A stretch of 64,000 bases of DNA from Brevibacterium zhoupengii (lineage in GTDB: Bacteria; Actinomycetota; Actinomycetes; Actinomycetales; Brevibacteriaceae): assembly GCF_021117425.1 (NCBI RefSeq), contig NZ_CP088298.1, positions 310,001-374,000 on the forward strand, given 5' to 3'. A program made the position numbers and the translations under genes. The notes beneath the pieces were generated by a model, which had not been told where the DNA came from, searched no databases, and saw nothing but the letters and a program-made list of their open reading frames with translations. Positions 25,400 through 34,706 of this stretch are shown here, piece by piece (position 1 is the stretch's first letter; each line of letters opens with the position of its first letter).

Positions 25400-26347
25400 T
25401 CAGTCGAAACTGACCGAGTTCTGCGGACTGGTGTGCACCTTCAGCTCGAAGACATCGGGCCGGGAATAGTGACCGACGGAATCGAAGTCGAGGTGGGACC
25501 GGGTTTTGATCTCGGCATCGATTTCTGCGTAGAGGATCGTCTCCTCGTCGAAGACCGGCCCGGCCAGAACCTCTCCGGTCGGGGCAATGATCATGCTGCC
25601 GCCGCGCATGACGGTGTCGCCGTGTGGCAGCTCCTCATCGAAGGGGTGGTCGTCTGGATAGGCCGCCTTAGTGATGTGTTGGCAGGCGGAGAGAACATGC
25701 GTTCGTCCTTCGAGCGCGATATGAGTCATGGTCGCGGCCCAGGTGGGACGATCATCGGCAGTGGGCGCGCAATATACGTCGATGCCGTTGGCATACATGG
25801 CTTGACGTAACAGCGGCATGTAGTTTTCCCAGCAGATGACCGAGCCGACCCGACCAAGAGGGGTATCCATCGTGTCGAGCGTCGAACCGTCACCGAATCC
25901 CCAGATGACGCGTTCCGATCCGGTGGGCATGAGTTTGCGGTGGGCACCGGCGACCCCTGTCTCCGGATCGAGCATGAGCGCCGTGCAATAGAGCGTGTTG
26001 CCAAGACGTTCGATGATTCCGACGACTGCAAAGATTCCGTTGTCTTTCGAAGCTTTGACGAGCCGCGCGACTTCTGGCCCCTCAAGCTCGATGGCACCTG
26101 CAGAGTACCGTTGAAATTCGTGCCGGCCGCGCTGAGTGCGCATGCCGACGGGGGCTCCGAAGGTGCTTCCCTTCGGATACCCGCCGATGAAGGCCTCGGG
26201 GAAGACTGCCAGGGTGGCTCCCTGTGCGGCGGCTTCGTTCATCAGACGGATGGTCTTGTCGGTCGAGGCCTGCGGATCGAACGGTATCGATGCGGCTTGG
26301 ATGACTGCTGCGGTGTACAAAGGTTTGTCCTCTCTAGACTCAACCAT
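25400..26347 (-). CDS. Nitrilase (carbon-nitrogen hydrolase family)
   Basis: 315 residues from the ATG at 26347, which overlaps the MFS stop by 8 bp. The catalytic triad is complete: E51 in FPEAF, K138 in HRKLMP and C172 in ICWENY. CWENY after the nucleophile is characteristic of true nitrilases, which turn a nitrile to an acid and ammonia, as opposed to amidases. It probably acts on the compound imported by the transporter encoded just upstream. The substrate is not readable from the sequence. Confidence 0.92.
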   Translation of the reverse strand: MVESREDKPLYTAAVIQAASIPFDPQASTDKTIRLMNEAAAQGATLAVFPEAFIGGYPKGSTFGAPVGMRTQRGRHEFQRYSAGAIELEGPEVARLVKASKDNGIFAVVGIIERLGNTLYCTALMLDPETGVAGAHRKLMPTGSERVIWGFGDGSTLDTMDTPLGRVGSVICWENYMPLLRQAMYANGIDVYCAPTADDRPTWAATMTHIALEGRTHVLSACQHITKAAYPDDHPFDEELPHGDTVMRGGSMIIAPTGEVLAGPVFDEETILYAEIDAEIKTRSHLDFDSVGHYSRPDVFELKVHTSPQNSVSFD

Positions 26348-27662
26348 GGGAGATGTCGATGCCTTTGGTCTCTTTGAGCATCGGGACAAGGATCGCCAGG
26401 GCGATGATCGCGATGACTATGACGTAGAAGGCGGGTGAGATGAGTAATCCAGTGCCTGCGACGAGGGCCGCTGCGATGAGTGGACCGGGACCAGCAAGAG
26501 CGGCATAGGCGACGTTGTACCCGATCGCCGATCCAGTGGCGCGGATCGAGGCCGGAAAGACTTCGACAAGCAGGACGTTGTTAACCACTGCGGTGCAGGC
26601 GACGAAGAAGGCGAAGATCGTGAGGGCAATGCCGGACAGCAACATGTTGGCGGTGCTCATCAGCAAGAAAGCTGGGATGGACCAGACGATGAGACCGATG
26701 AGCCCGGTGAACAGGACTGGCCTTCGCCCGAATTTGTCGGTGAGTATCCCAACCAATGGATTGAATGCCACGTAGATAGCCATGACGATGCCGCAGACGA
26801 TAAGTGCGTCTAACCGGTCCATTCCTGCTGCAGTCGACAGGAAGTTGTTCATGTAAGTGATGAGGTAATAGAGACTGACTCCGAAGATGCCTGCGAACGC
26901 CAGAGTCATGATGAATGCCTTCGCCTTCGCCGAGGCGGATGTCGGTTCGAGAGTGTTCGAGGCACGTTTGCGCTCGACTTCCTCGAAGACAGGGGTGTCG
27001 ACGAGCTTGCGTCGGATATAGATGGCAACGACCGCCATGATGATAGAGGCGAGGAACGGCACTCGCCAGCCCCAGGAATTCAATGATGATTCGTCCATGA
27101 CCGCGGTGAGAACCGCCGCGGTGACCGTGCCGACGAGGAACGCCAGACCGGCCGTAGCCGTGACCATGCTGGCATAGATGGCGCGTTTGCGGGTGGGCGC
27201 ACTCTCGCCGATGTAGGCCGCGGCACTGGTCCACTCGCTGCCGGCGAAGGCTCCTTGGGCTAGCCGCAGAATGACGATGATGATCGGTGCCGCTATTCCG
27301 ATCGATGCATAGGAGGGAATCACACCGATGAGCGCCGTGATTGTTCCCATGCCGAGAACAGTGATCATAAGTACGGTCTTGCGTCCGAACTTGTCGCCGA
27401 TCGGACCAAGAATAAGTGCGCCGAATGGACGGGAGATGAATCCGACTGCAAAGACTGCGAGAGACGACAGCATTTCGGCCGTGGGGTCACCCGAGGGGAA
27501 GAACTGAGCGCCGATGATGGCGGCGAAATATCCATAGATGGCGAAATCGAACCATTCCATGAAGTTGCCGATGCCGACTGCCACCATGCGACGAGTTCTG
27601 TCGGCTTTGCTGAGTGTCGTCAGAGGCGCGTCGGTGCGCTTCTCTGCTGAGGTTGTATCCAT
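26340..27662 (-). CDS. MFS transporter, metabolite:H+ symporter (MHS) family
   Basis: 440 residues with 12 hydrophobic segments. The MHS hallmark is at the start (IGNFMEWFDFAIYGYFAAIIG), and the loop 2-3 motif GPIGDKFGRKTVL and its second copy GILTDKFGRRPVL are clear. MHS members import carboxylates, betaines, shikimate or aromatic acids with protons. First gene of a six-gene operon and divergent from a LysR gene, so it is likely the uptake step for the nitrilase pathway. Confidence 0.92.
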   Translation of the reverse strand: MDTTSAEKRTDAPLTTLSKADRTRRMVAVGIGNFMEWFDFAIYGYFAAIIGAQFFPSGDPTAEMLSSLAVFAVGFISRPFGALILGPIGDKFGRKTVLMITVLGMGTITALIGVIPSYASIGIAAPIIIVILRLAQGAFAGSEWTSAAAYIGESAPTRKRAIYASMVTATAGLAFLVGTVTAAVLTAVMDESSLNSWGWRVPFLASIIMAVVAIYIRRKLVDTPVFEEVERKRASNTLEPTSASAKAKAFIMTLAFAGIFGVSLYYLITYMNNFLSTAAGMDRLDALIVCGIVMAIYVAFNPLVGILTDKFGRRPVLFTGLIGLIVWSIPAFLLMSTANMLLSGIALTIFAFFVACTAVVNNVLLVEVFPASIRATGSAIGYNVAYAALAGPGPLIAAALVAGTGLLISPAFYVIVIAIIALAILVPMLKETKGIDISHG

Positions 27663-27742
27663 GTGTAAGCTCCGTCGATTACGTGTTGCCGAATGGGGTT
27701 TCGGCTACTGACAACACTCTCTGCCGGTACTAGAAAACAGTC

Positions 27743-27754
27743 AAACAAATGTTT
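27743..27754. promoter_or_regulatory. Candidate LysR-site palindrome AAACA-AA-TGTTT
   Basis: Five-base arms with a 2-bp centre in the AT-rich divergent region between the MHS transporter and the LysR gene. It covers the proposed LysR start codon (27749), so binding there would block LysR synthesis directly. The assignment is positional. Confidence 0.4.
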
Positions 27755-28687
27755 ATAATCACTAGTATTAATAAGATTGGTTTAAGTCAGGTTGATCTCA
27801 ACCTGCTCGTCGTGTTTCAAGCCCTCATGCAGGAGGGCAGTGTGACCCGGGCGGGGTATAAACTGAACCTCTCTCAGAGCGCGGTCAGCGCGGCCTTAGG
27901 CAGACTGCGGAAGCTCTTCGACGATCCGCTTTTCGAGCGCAACCGTGGTGGGATGTCTCCGACAGCGAAGGCTCTTTCCCTTTCAGTGAGCCTCGGGCCA
28001 AGCCTGAGCAACATCGCCAACGTCATCCTCGAGGAAACGGAATTCGAGCCGTGGCAGAGCTCGCGCACCTTCCATTTGGCAATGTCCGATGACATTGAAG
28101 TTCTATTCAGCCCATGGATCGCTAAGCAAAAGCTGGATCATAACTGGGGCGTGAACTTCGCTATTCACCAGACAAATAGTCAACTGTGGCGAACCACCCT
28201 CGACGACCCGCTTATTGACATCGTCCTCACCACGACACCACCTCAATTGCCCAACGACGTCCAAACGGAGCCGCTTTTCTCCGGCGATTATCGGTGCCTT
28301 CACAATCCGCAGTTGCTTCGGCTTTCACAGCCGCTGACCGAAAGTGAATACATCGAAACCCGACATGTGCGGGTGTCTTACAACTCGCAGCGCGGTTGGG
28401 TTGACGATGTGCTCTCGGTAATGGGCCGCACTCGCAATACTCTGTGCACTACTAGCCATTTCCTCGGGCTTGTCCCGATCCTGCGCGACCTGCCCGTGAT
28501 TGCGACGATTCCAGAGCCAGTTGCGGTGCGGATCGGTGAGATCATCGACGTTCAGGTCTCGCCCGTTCCGATCAAGATGCCTCGATTTACTATCTCCGCG
28601 ATTTGGAAGACGGAGATAGACGGTCTCATCGAGAACAGCTGGATCCGGCAGATCCTCAAGAACTTCGTTCAGTCTCATGGTTTGTAG
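27749..28687 (+). CDS. LysR-family regulator (NodD-like)
   Basis: 312 residues. The winged helix at the N terminus reads LNLLVVFQALMQEGSVTRA and LNLSQSAVSAALGRLRKLF, and a periplasmic-binding-like effector domain fills the rest. The DNA here is more AT-rich than the neighbours, and no ribosome binding site precedes the ATG, so the mRNA may be leaderless. It is divergent from the transporter-nitrilase operon with an 86-bp gap and probably activates it when its aromatic or acidic effector is present. Confidence 0.9.
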   Translation: MFIITSINKIGLSQVDLNLLVVFQALMQEGSVTRAGYKLNLSQSAVSAALGRLRKLFDDPLFERNRGGMSPTAKALSLSVSLGPSLSNIANVILEETEFEPWQSSRTFHLAMSDDIEVLFSPWIAKQKLDHNWGVNFAIHQTNSQLWRTTLDDPLIDIVLTTTPPQLPNDVQTEPLFSGDYRCLHNPQLLRLSQPLTESEYIETRHVRVSYNSQRGWVDDVLSVMGRTRNTLCTTSHFLGLVPILRDLPVIATIPEPVAVRIGEIIDVQVSPVPIKMPRFTISAIWKTEIDGLIENSWIRQILKNFVQSHGL

Positions 28688-28725
28688 TAGGCAAGACTCG
28701 GTGGATCCCCGCGTACTCTGGGAAC

Positions 28726-31044
28726 ATGCCCCGCCATCTGCTCACGAGCACCCCTCCGGAGTCGCCCCGTCCCGAATCCGAAGTTCCCGTTGATTTGGCT
28801 CAGCCCCCGAGCCACCGCGCCCCCATCCCCGCCCGTCGCTCCCTCATCGCCCTCTTCGCCGTCCTTCTGGTCGCCTGGGTGGCCATCGCGGGAGTCGGTG
28901 GCCCCTATTTCGGCAAGATCTCCGAGGTTGCCACCAATGACCGTTCGAGCTTCCTCCCCGAATCTGCTGAGTCGACGAAGGCTCAGGCGCTCATCGAGCA
29001 GTTCAGTGACCTCGACTATGTTCCGGCGATCGTCGTGCTCGAAGACACGGACGGGCTGAGCAAGGGCAGCACGACTGACCTTGAGGATCTGGCCGAAAGA
29101 CTCGACGACGAGGGGCTGTTGGCCGCCGACGCCTCACCTGTCATCCCTTCCGAAGACGGCGACGCCCTCGAGCTCATTCTCCCGGTCTCTGTCGACACCA
29201 CCGCCGAGGACGTCGAGCAGATCCGCTCGATCATCGCTGGAACCTTCCCGATAGCCGCCGCAGCCGATAGTCCCACCGGCGATGCCAACTCAATGCCCAC
29301 CTCGGCGGATGTGTACGTCACCGGCCCGGGCGGGTTCTCCGCGGACCTCACCGAGGCCTTCGCCGGGATCGACGGCATACTTCTGCTCGTCGCGCTCATC
29401 GCGGTCTTCGTCATCCTCATCATCGTCTACCGTTCGCCACTGCTGCCGGTCATCGTTCTGTTCACCTCGGTGGCAGCACTGTCGGCCTCGATCTTCTTCA
29501 TCTGGCACCTCGCGGATGCGGGAATCCTGCTCATCAACGGCCAGGTTCAGGGCATTCTGTTCATCCTGGTCGTCGGCGCCACCACTGACTACTCCCTCCT
29601 TGTGGTCGCCCGCTTCCGTGATGCGCTGCTGACCGAACGGGATCGAGTCAGAGCCGGACTGGCTGCGTTCAAGGGCGTCGTCGAGCCGATCGCGGCCTCT
29701 GGCGGGACCGTGATCGCCGGTCTTCTGGTTCTGCTGCTGACCGACCTGGCCTCGACTCGTGCGCTCGGCCCGGTGGCGGCGATCGGCATTCTGGTGGCGA
29801 TGCTCGCGGCGCTGACATTCCTGCCCGCGGCTCTGATGATCATCGGCCGGGCCGTGTTCTGGCCCTTCCGCCCGCAGGTCCGCACCACCACTTCTGCACC
29901 TGCGAAGAAGGGTATGTGGACTCGCATAGCCGAGGCTGTCGCTAAGCGTCCGCGCGTCATCTGGATCGGTCTCGTCGTCCTCCTTGCCCTCCCGCTCATC
30001 GCGTTCCCCCAGTTCAAGGCCTCAGGCATCGCGCAGAGCGACTTCGTCCTCGGCGACTCCGAGGCCCGTGATGGCCAAGATGTGCTGTCCGAGCATTTCC
30101 CCGGCGGATCCGGCTCACCCACACAGATCGTCGTAGCGAAAGACCAGCTCGAGGATGCGGCGAAGGCGGTCGGCAACCTCGGCGGGGTCGAATCGATTAC
30201 CGTCGTCGCCGATGAGTCACCCAGCGGGACGATCGCCATCGACGATGACGGACAGCTGCAGGCGCCACGGGGCCAAGCACCGCAGGGCCAGGGCGCACCC
30301 GACTCGACCTCGACGCCTCCAACGAAACCCCCGGCACCCACCGAGGTCGACGGTCAGGTTCTCCTCGAAGCGACACTGACCGACCCGGCCGACTCCCTGG
30401 CCGCCGAGTCCACGGTCACCGACATCCGCGACGCTGTCCATAAGGTCGACTCCGAAGCTCTGGTGGGCGGGGAGACCGCGGTCGACCTCGACACGAACAC
30501 CACCGCCGAGGCGGACCGGACCTTGGCGATTCCACTCATCCTCATCGTCATCACCATCGTCCTCATCCTCCTGCTGCGCTCACTCGTGGCCCCGCTGCTG
30601 CTCGTGGCACTGACGGTGCTCTCCTTCGGTACGGCTTTGGGTGTCTCCGCGCTGGTGTTCAACCACCTCATCGGCTTCCCCGGTGCCGATCCCTCGGTAC
30701 CGCTCTACGCGTTCGTCTTCCTCGTGGCGTTGGGCATCGACTACAACATCTTCCTCATGTCCCGCGTCCGCGAGGAGTCGTTGCGCGTGGGCACCCGCAA
30801 GGGAGTGCTGGAAGGGCTCGTGGCTACGGGCGGGGTCATCACCTCGGCGGGGATCGTGCTCGCGGCGACCTTCGCCGCGCTCGCCGTCATCCCGGTCATG
30901 TTCCTGTTCCAACTGGCCTTCATCGTCACCTTCGGCGTCCTTCTCGACGCGATCCTCGTACGCTCACTCGTCGTCCCGGCCCTCGTCCACGACATCGGCC
31001 GAAACGTATGGTGGCCATGGCGGAAGCGCATTCCAGGAGACTGA
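28726..31044 (+). CDS. MMPL/RND-superfamily transporter
   Basis: 772 residues from the ATG at 28726; a longer frame from 28603 would overlap the LysR gene and is not needed. One transmembrane helix is near residue 40, an external domain spans about 65-205, five to six helices follow to about 400, then a second external domain with a Pro/Gln-rich stretch (about 510-545) and a second helix bundle. GATTDYSLLVVARFRD and LGIDYNIFLMSRVREE are the two proton-relay motifs of MMPL proteins. It exports lipids or hydrophobic compounds; the cargo is unknown. Confidence 0.9.
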   Translation: MPRHLLTSTPPESPRPESEVPVDLAQPPSHRAPIPARRSLIALFAVLLVAWVAIAGVGGPYFGKISEVATNDRSSFLPESAESTKAQALIEQFSDLDYVPAIVVLEDTDGLSKGSTTDLEDLAERLDDEGLLAADASPVIPSEDGDALELILPVSVDTTAEDVEQIRSIIAGTFPIAAAADSPTGDANSMPTSADVYVTGPGGFSADLTEAFAGIDGILLLVALIAVFVILIIVYRSPLLPVIVLFTSVAALSASIFFIWHLADAGILLINGQVQGILFILVVGATTDYSLLVVARFRDALLTERDRVRAGLAAFKGVVEPIAASGGTVIAGLLVLLLTDLASTRALGPVAAIGILVAMLAALTFLPAALMIIGRAVFWPFRPQVRTTTSAPAKKGMWTRIAEAVAKRPRVIWIGLVVLLALPLIAFPQFKASGIAQSDFVLGDSEARDGQDVLSEHFPGGSGSPTQIVVAKDQLEDAAKAVGNLGGVESITVVADESPSGTIAIDDDGQLQAPRGQAPQGQGAPDSTSTPPTKPPAPTEVDGQVLLEATLTDPADSLAAESTVTDIRDAVHKVDSEALVGGETAVDLDTNTTAEADRTLAIPLILIVITIVLILLLRSLVAPLLLVALTVLSFGTALGVSALVFNHLIGFPGADPSVPLYAFVFLVALGIDYNIFLMSRVREESLRVGTRKGVLEGLVATGGVITSAGIVLAATFAALAVIPVMFLFQLAFIVTFGVLLDAILVRSLVVPALVHDIGRNVWWPWRKRIPGD

Positions 31045-31172
31045 TGATCCGTGCGCGGCTGAGGGACCCGACTGGGAACTCCGGCAGCGATCAGACCGCT
31101 TTGTCACTCGGGTGGGCAGACAGGTTCCGGAAGCGCACAATAGAAGGATCGACGTTCGAGGAAGGCTGAGAC

Positions 31173-31547
31173 ATGTCTGAAACCGTGCAAGATTCCACCG
31201 GCGCGAAGGTGAAGGTAGAACACGATGAGCAGAACTCGGAGTTCGTGGTCCGAATTGACTCAGGAGAGGTCGCCGGACGAGCGCGCTACCTCGACAGACC
31301 CCGGCCACAGTCCGAGAGGATCATCTATCACGTTGAAGTCGACAGCGGGTTCTCGGAGCGAGGGTTGGAGAAGATCCTCATCTCCCATACGCTCAAAGAC
31401 ACCAGCAACAGCAATCTCATGGTGGTGCCCGTCTGCCCGCTGATCGTCGCACGGCTCAAAGAGCACGGCAACGATTTCCTCGCCATCGGTGGCCGTTATC
31501 GCTGGGCCACGGAGGCGGACGTGGAGTTCGTGAAGCAGACTCCCTGA
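31173..31547 (+). CDS. Small GNAT-type acetyltransferase (YjdJ-like), copy 1
   Basis: 124 residues. The single-domain GCN5-related fold of the YjdJ/PF14542 type shows IIYHVEVDSGFSERGLEKIL (beta4 to pyrophosphate loop) and VVPVCPLIVARLKEH. It is clearly related to the protein at 32794-33162: same length, shared PVCPL core and the same RWATEADVEFVK-type end. In this copy the acetyl-CoA loop SERGLEK is less canonical than GGRGLSK in the other. AAGG site upstream of the ATG. Confidence 0.82.
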   Translation: MSETVQDSTGAKVKVEHDEQNSEFVVRIDSGEVAGRARYLDRPRPQSERIIYHVEVDSGFSERGLEKILISHTLKDTSNSNLMVVPVCPLIVARLKEHGNDFLAIGGRYRWATEADVEFVKQTP

Positions 31548-31717
31548 AGTATTCGGCCGAGCAGCCTCGGCTTGTTGGTTCCACCTTCGATCAGCGCCGG
31601 TGGCCGGGTCGATCCGCATCCACTGGATTTGTCCGCACAATGTGGAAGACTGACGGTGTCTGAACTGGGACGCCGCCTCGGCGGGAGTCTGATCGTGAAT
31701 GCGAAAGTGGGACCGAC

Positions 31718-32761
31718 ATGAGCAATGTGGAGACGAAACCGGACGAGGTCGTGTGCAAGACCGGCGGACTGCCCGGCCCCGACTGTGCGCAGGTGGGACG
31801 AGCCCCAGTTGAGATCCTCACCGCCCGCGACGTTCCCCTGGGCGGACCACGTGCCATGGGCGTGCGCCGGACCCTCCCACAGCGTCAACGCTCCCTCATC
31901 GGCCCCTGGTGCTTCGTCGACCACTACGGCCCCGACGACGTCTCCACTTCGGGCGGCATGGATGTCGCCCCGCACCCGCACACCGGTCTGCAGACCGTGA
32001 GCTGGCTCTTCGAAGGCGCCATCGAACACATCGACTCCGGCGGCAACCAGGGCATGGTCCTGCCCGGCGAGGTCAACCTCATGACCTCCGGCCGCGGCAT
32101 CTGCCACTCCGAGGTCTCGACCGAGGACACCACAGCCCTGCACGGCGTCCAACTCTGGTTGGCGCTACCCGATTCCGTGCGCAACCGAGAGGGAAGGGAC
32201 TTCGAGCACTTCGCCCCCGAGGTCACACCCTTCGACGGCGGCGAGATGCTCGTCTTCCTCGGCGAGCTGTGGGGAACGCGCTCGCCAGTTGCCACCTATT
32301 CTCCGCTCATGGGCGCCGAGGTGTGCCTGCGTCCCGGTGCCACCATCGACCTGCCGATCAACGAAGAGTTCGAATACGGGGTCCTCGTCGACTCCGGCGA
32401 CATCACAGTCGAGGACGTCGAACTGCCGACCAATGCCCTCGGCTACACCGGTGTGGGCCTGTCCGAGATGCGCATCAGCAACCGGGCTGAGACCGACGCC
32501 CGCCTCGTCGTCATCGGCGGCGAACCCTTCAACGAAGAGATCCTCATGTGGTGGAACTTCATCGGCCGCACCCACGAGGAGATCGCCCAGTACCGCGAAG
32601 AATGGCAGGCCGAAGGTGATCGCTTCGGCGCCGTCGAGGGCTACGTCGGCAAGGGAGGCCCCGGTGAGAACGCCGATGGCCTGTCCAGGCTGCCCGCGCC
32701 GAGGTTGCCCGACGTTCGCATCAAAGCGCGTAAGAACCCGCCCCCGCACGTCCAATCCTGA
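31718..32761 (+). CDS. Pirin-family bicupin
   Basis: 347 residues. The N-terminal cupin has HPHTGLQTVSWLFEG and GRGICHSEVS, supplying the three His and one Glu that bind iron. The C-terminal cupin lacks the metal ligands, as usual for pirins, and ends in EEIAQYREEWQ. Some pirins have quercetinase activity, others act as redox-sensitive regulators. Located between the two GNAT paralogues. No strong ribosome binding site is seen before the ATG. Confidence 0.9.
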   Translation: MSNVETKPDEVVCKTGGLPGPDCAQVGRAPVEILTARDVPLGGPRAMGVRRTLPQRQRSLIGPWCFVDHYGPDDVSTSGGMDVAPHPHTGLQTVSWLFEGAIEHIDSGGNQGMVLPGEVNLMTSGRGICHSEVSTEDTTALHGVQLWLALPDSVRNREGRDFEHFAPEVTPFDGGEMLVFLGELWGTRSPVATYSPLMGAEVCLRPGATIDLPINEEFEYGVLVDSGDITVEDVELPTNALGYTGVGLSEMRISNRAETDARLVVIGGEPFNEEILMWWNFIGRTHEEIAQYREEWQAEGDRFGAVEGYVGKGGPGENADGLSRLPAPRLPDVRIKARKNPPPHVQS

Positions 32762-32793
32762 CCCAGAACCCACCCGAACAAGGAGACGAAACC

Positions 32794-33162
32794 ATGAGCG
32801 AAGCACTCACTGACAAAACCGGCGAGACCGTCACTGTCGAACTCGACGAGGCCCGCGGTGCCTACGTCATCCGGGACGCCGCCGGTACGGATGCCGGCCG
32901 CGCCTTCTTCCTCACTGCACCCGACGGGGAACGGATCTTCCACCACACCGAGGTCGACGAGGCGTTCGGCGGACGCGGACTCTCGAAGGTGCTGGTAGCG
33001 CAGTCGCTCAAAGCCAGCCGGGAGCAGGGCGTGACAGTGGTGCCGGTGTGCCCACTGTTCGTACGGAAGCTCAGCGAAGCCGGCGACGAATACCTGGCTG
33101 AAGGCGGAAAGTTCCGCCGGGCCACCGGAGCAGACATCGATTTCGTCAAGCGGGAGGCCTGA
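32794..33162 (+). CDS. Small GNAT-type acetyltransferase (YjdJ-like), copy 2
   Basis: 122 residues, paralogue of the protein at 31173-31547. It has a textbook short acetyl-CoA loop in VDEAFGGRGLSKVLV, the PVCPLFV strand and an FRRATGADIDFVK ending. An AAGGAG site precedes the ATG, 32 bp after the pirin gene, and the next gene starts 3 bp downstream, so pirin-GNAT-AhpD-like are probably cotranscribed. The acceptor is unknown; YjdJ-type proteins are thought to acetylate small amines or protein lysines. Confidence 0.87.
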   Translation: MSEALTDKTGETVTVELDEARGAYVIRDAAGTDAGRAFFLTAPDGERIFHHTEVDEAFGGRGLSKVLVAQSLKASREQGVTVVPVCPLFVRKLSEAGDEYLAEGGKFRRATGADIDFVKREA

Positions 33163-33165
33163 GAG

Positions 33166-33648
33166 TTGTCCGGAGTCAACGTCAATCGTCCCTACATCGA
33201 CAAGGTCCACCCCGAGGTCTACAAGGCCATGATCCAAGCCGCGGCCGCCTCCCGAAAGGCCGCCCGCGCGGAGGGCCTCAGCGATGGACTCCTCGAACTG
33301 GTCAACGTCAGGGTCTCCCAGATCAACGGATGCCGCACCTGCCTGAGCATCCACGCCCCAGCAGCCCGGAAAGCCGGAGTCGAGGAGCTCAAACTCGATC
33401 TGCTGCCGACCTGGCGTGAGGCTGAGATCTTCGATGGTCAGGAACGCGCCGCACTGCTTTTGGCCGAGACGTTGACCGTCTTCGACAAGGCGGCCGATCG
33501 CAATGAGATCGCCATCGAGGCCGGAGAGTACCTCTCCGCCGAACAGATCTCGGCAGTCGAATGGACGGTGACGCTGATCAACGCCTTCAACCGCATTTCG
33601 ATCGCCAGCAACCACCCGGTCGCCCGCCCCCGCACCGCGGACAGCTGA
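33166..33648 (+). CDS. AhpD-like alkylhydroperoxidase (CMD family)
   Basis: 160 residues with a TTG start 3 bp after the GNAT gene. The core motif INGCRTCLSIHAPAARKAG holds the redox pair C56-C59 and H63 of AhpD-type peroxidases. This differs from the CMD-like protein at 24016, which lacks the cysteines. It probably reduces peroxides with a thiol partner. Placement next to pirin suggests an oxidative or aromatic stress module. Confidence 0.88.
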   Translation: MSGVNVNRPYIDKVHPEVYKAMIQAAAASRKAARAEGLSDGLLELVNVRVSQINGCRTCLSIHAPAARKAGVEELKLDLLPTWREAEIFDGQERAALLLAETLTVFDKAADRNEIAIEAGEYLSAEQISAVEWTVTLINAFNRISIASNHPVARPRTADS

Positions 33649-33652
33649 GCAC

Positions 33653-34681
33653 ATGAGCGAAGCAGGGAACCCGAGAGTCGACTTCCGCTCCGATACCGTC
33701 ACCACACCCAGTGCCCGAATGCGCAAAGCCATGGCCGACGCCGAGGTGGGCGACGCCGTCTACGACGAAGATCCGACGACCAATCGGCTCGAGTCGATGA
33801 CTGCCGAAATTCTCGGCAAAGAGGCGGGCCTCTTCTTCCCCTCGGCCACGCAGGCCAACCTCGCCGGGATCATGGCTCACTGCGGCCGCGGTGACGAATA
33901 CATCGTCGGCCAGACAGCCCACGCGTACCGCGACGAAGGCGGGGGAGCAGCAGTACTGGGATCGGTCCAACCGCAGCCGCTGCCCAACGAACCCGATGGG
34001 ATCATCGATCTCGATGCAATCACCTCGGCGATCAAACCCGATCACTTCCACAACCCGATCACCCGGCTGCTGACTCTGGAGAACACCTTCAACGGACTGC
34101 CCCTGCCGGCCGACTACATCGAGGACGCGACCGAACTGGCGCGCAGCCACGGTCTGTCGACTCACCTCGACGGGGCACGGGTCATGAACGCAGCAGTGGC
34201 CACCAGCACTGAAGCCTCGGCGATCGCAGACCGGTTCGACTCGGTCTCGCTGTGCCTGTCGAAGGGCCTCGGCGCCCCTGTGGGCGCGCTGCTCGTGGGC
34301 ACGAAGGAACTGGTGGGCCGGGCCAAGCGAATCCGCAAGACTCTGGGCGGCGGCATGCGCCAGACCGGAGTCCTCGCCGCGGCAGGAATCTACGCGCTCG
34401 AGCACAATGTGGACCGCATGCGCGAGGACCACGACCGGGCGAAACGACTGGCCGAGATCTTCGCGGACTTCCCCGAGCTGGGAGCAGGGGAGGCACGCAC
34501 GAACATGGTCTTCCTGTATCCGGACGGAGTCGACATGGACGCCTTCTCAGCATTCCTCGCCGACCGTGACATCATCACCGGCGGAGCACACGGGAAGCTG
34601 CGCTGGGTCACGCATCTCGACATCGACGACGAGGCGATTGAGCGTGTACGGCGGGCGTGCAAGGAGTTCTTCGGACGGTGA
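33653..34681 (+). CDS. Low-specificity threonine aldolase
   Basis: 342 residues, normal length. It begins VDFRSDTVTTPS, has the substrate-side AHAYRDEGGG and THLDGARVMNAA, and the PLP-binding lysine is K204 in CLSKGLGAPVGALL. It cleaves L-threonine or L-allo-threonine to glycine and acetaldehyde. It starts 5 bp after the AhpD-like gene and converges with an MFS gene 25 bp downstream; no clear hairpin separates them. Confidence 0.93.
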   Translation: MSEAGNPRVDFRSDTVTTPSARMRKAMADAEVGDAVYDEDPTTNRLESMTAEILGKEAGLFFPSATQANLAGIMAHCGRGDEYIVGQTAHAYRDEGGGAAVLGSVQPQPLPNEPDGIIDLDAITSAIKPDHFHNPITRLLTLENTFNGLPLPADYIEDATELARSHGLSTHLDGARVMNAAVATSTEASAIADRFDSVSLCLSKGLGAPVGALLVGTKELVGRAKRIRKTLGGGMRQTGVLAAAGIYALEHNVDRMREDHDRAKRLAEIFADFPELGAGEARTNMVFLYPDGVDMDAFSAFLADRDIITGGAHGKLRWVTHLDIDDEAIERVRRACKEFFGR

Positions 34682-34706
34682 CCTCAGCGGTCGGGGCGTT
34701 CGCGAC

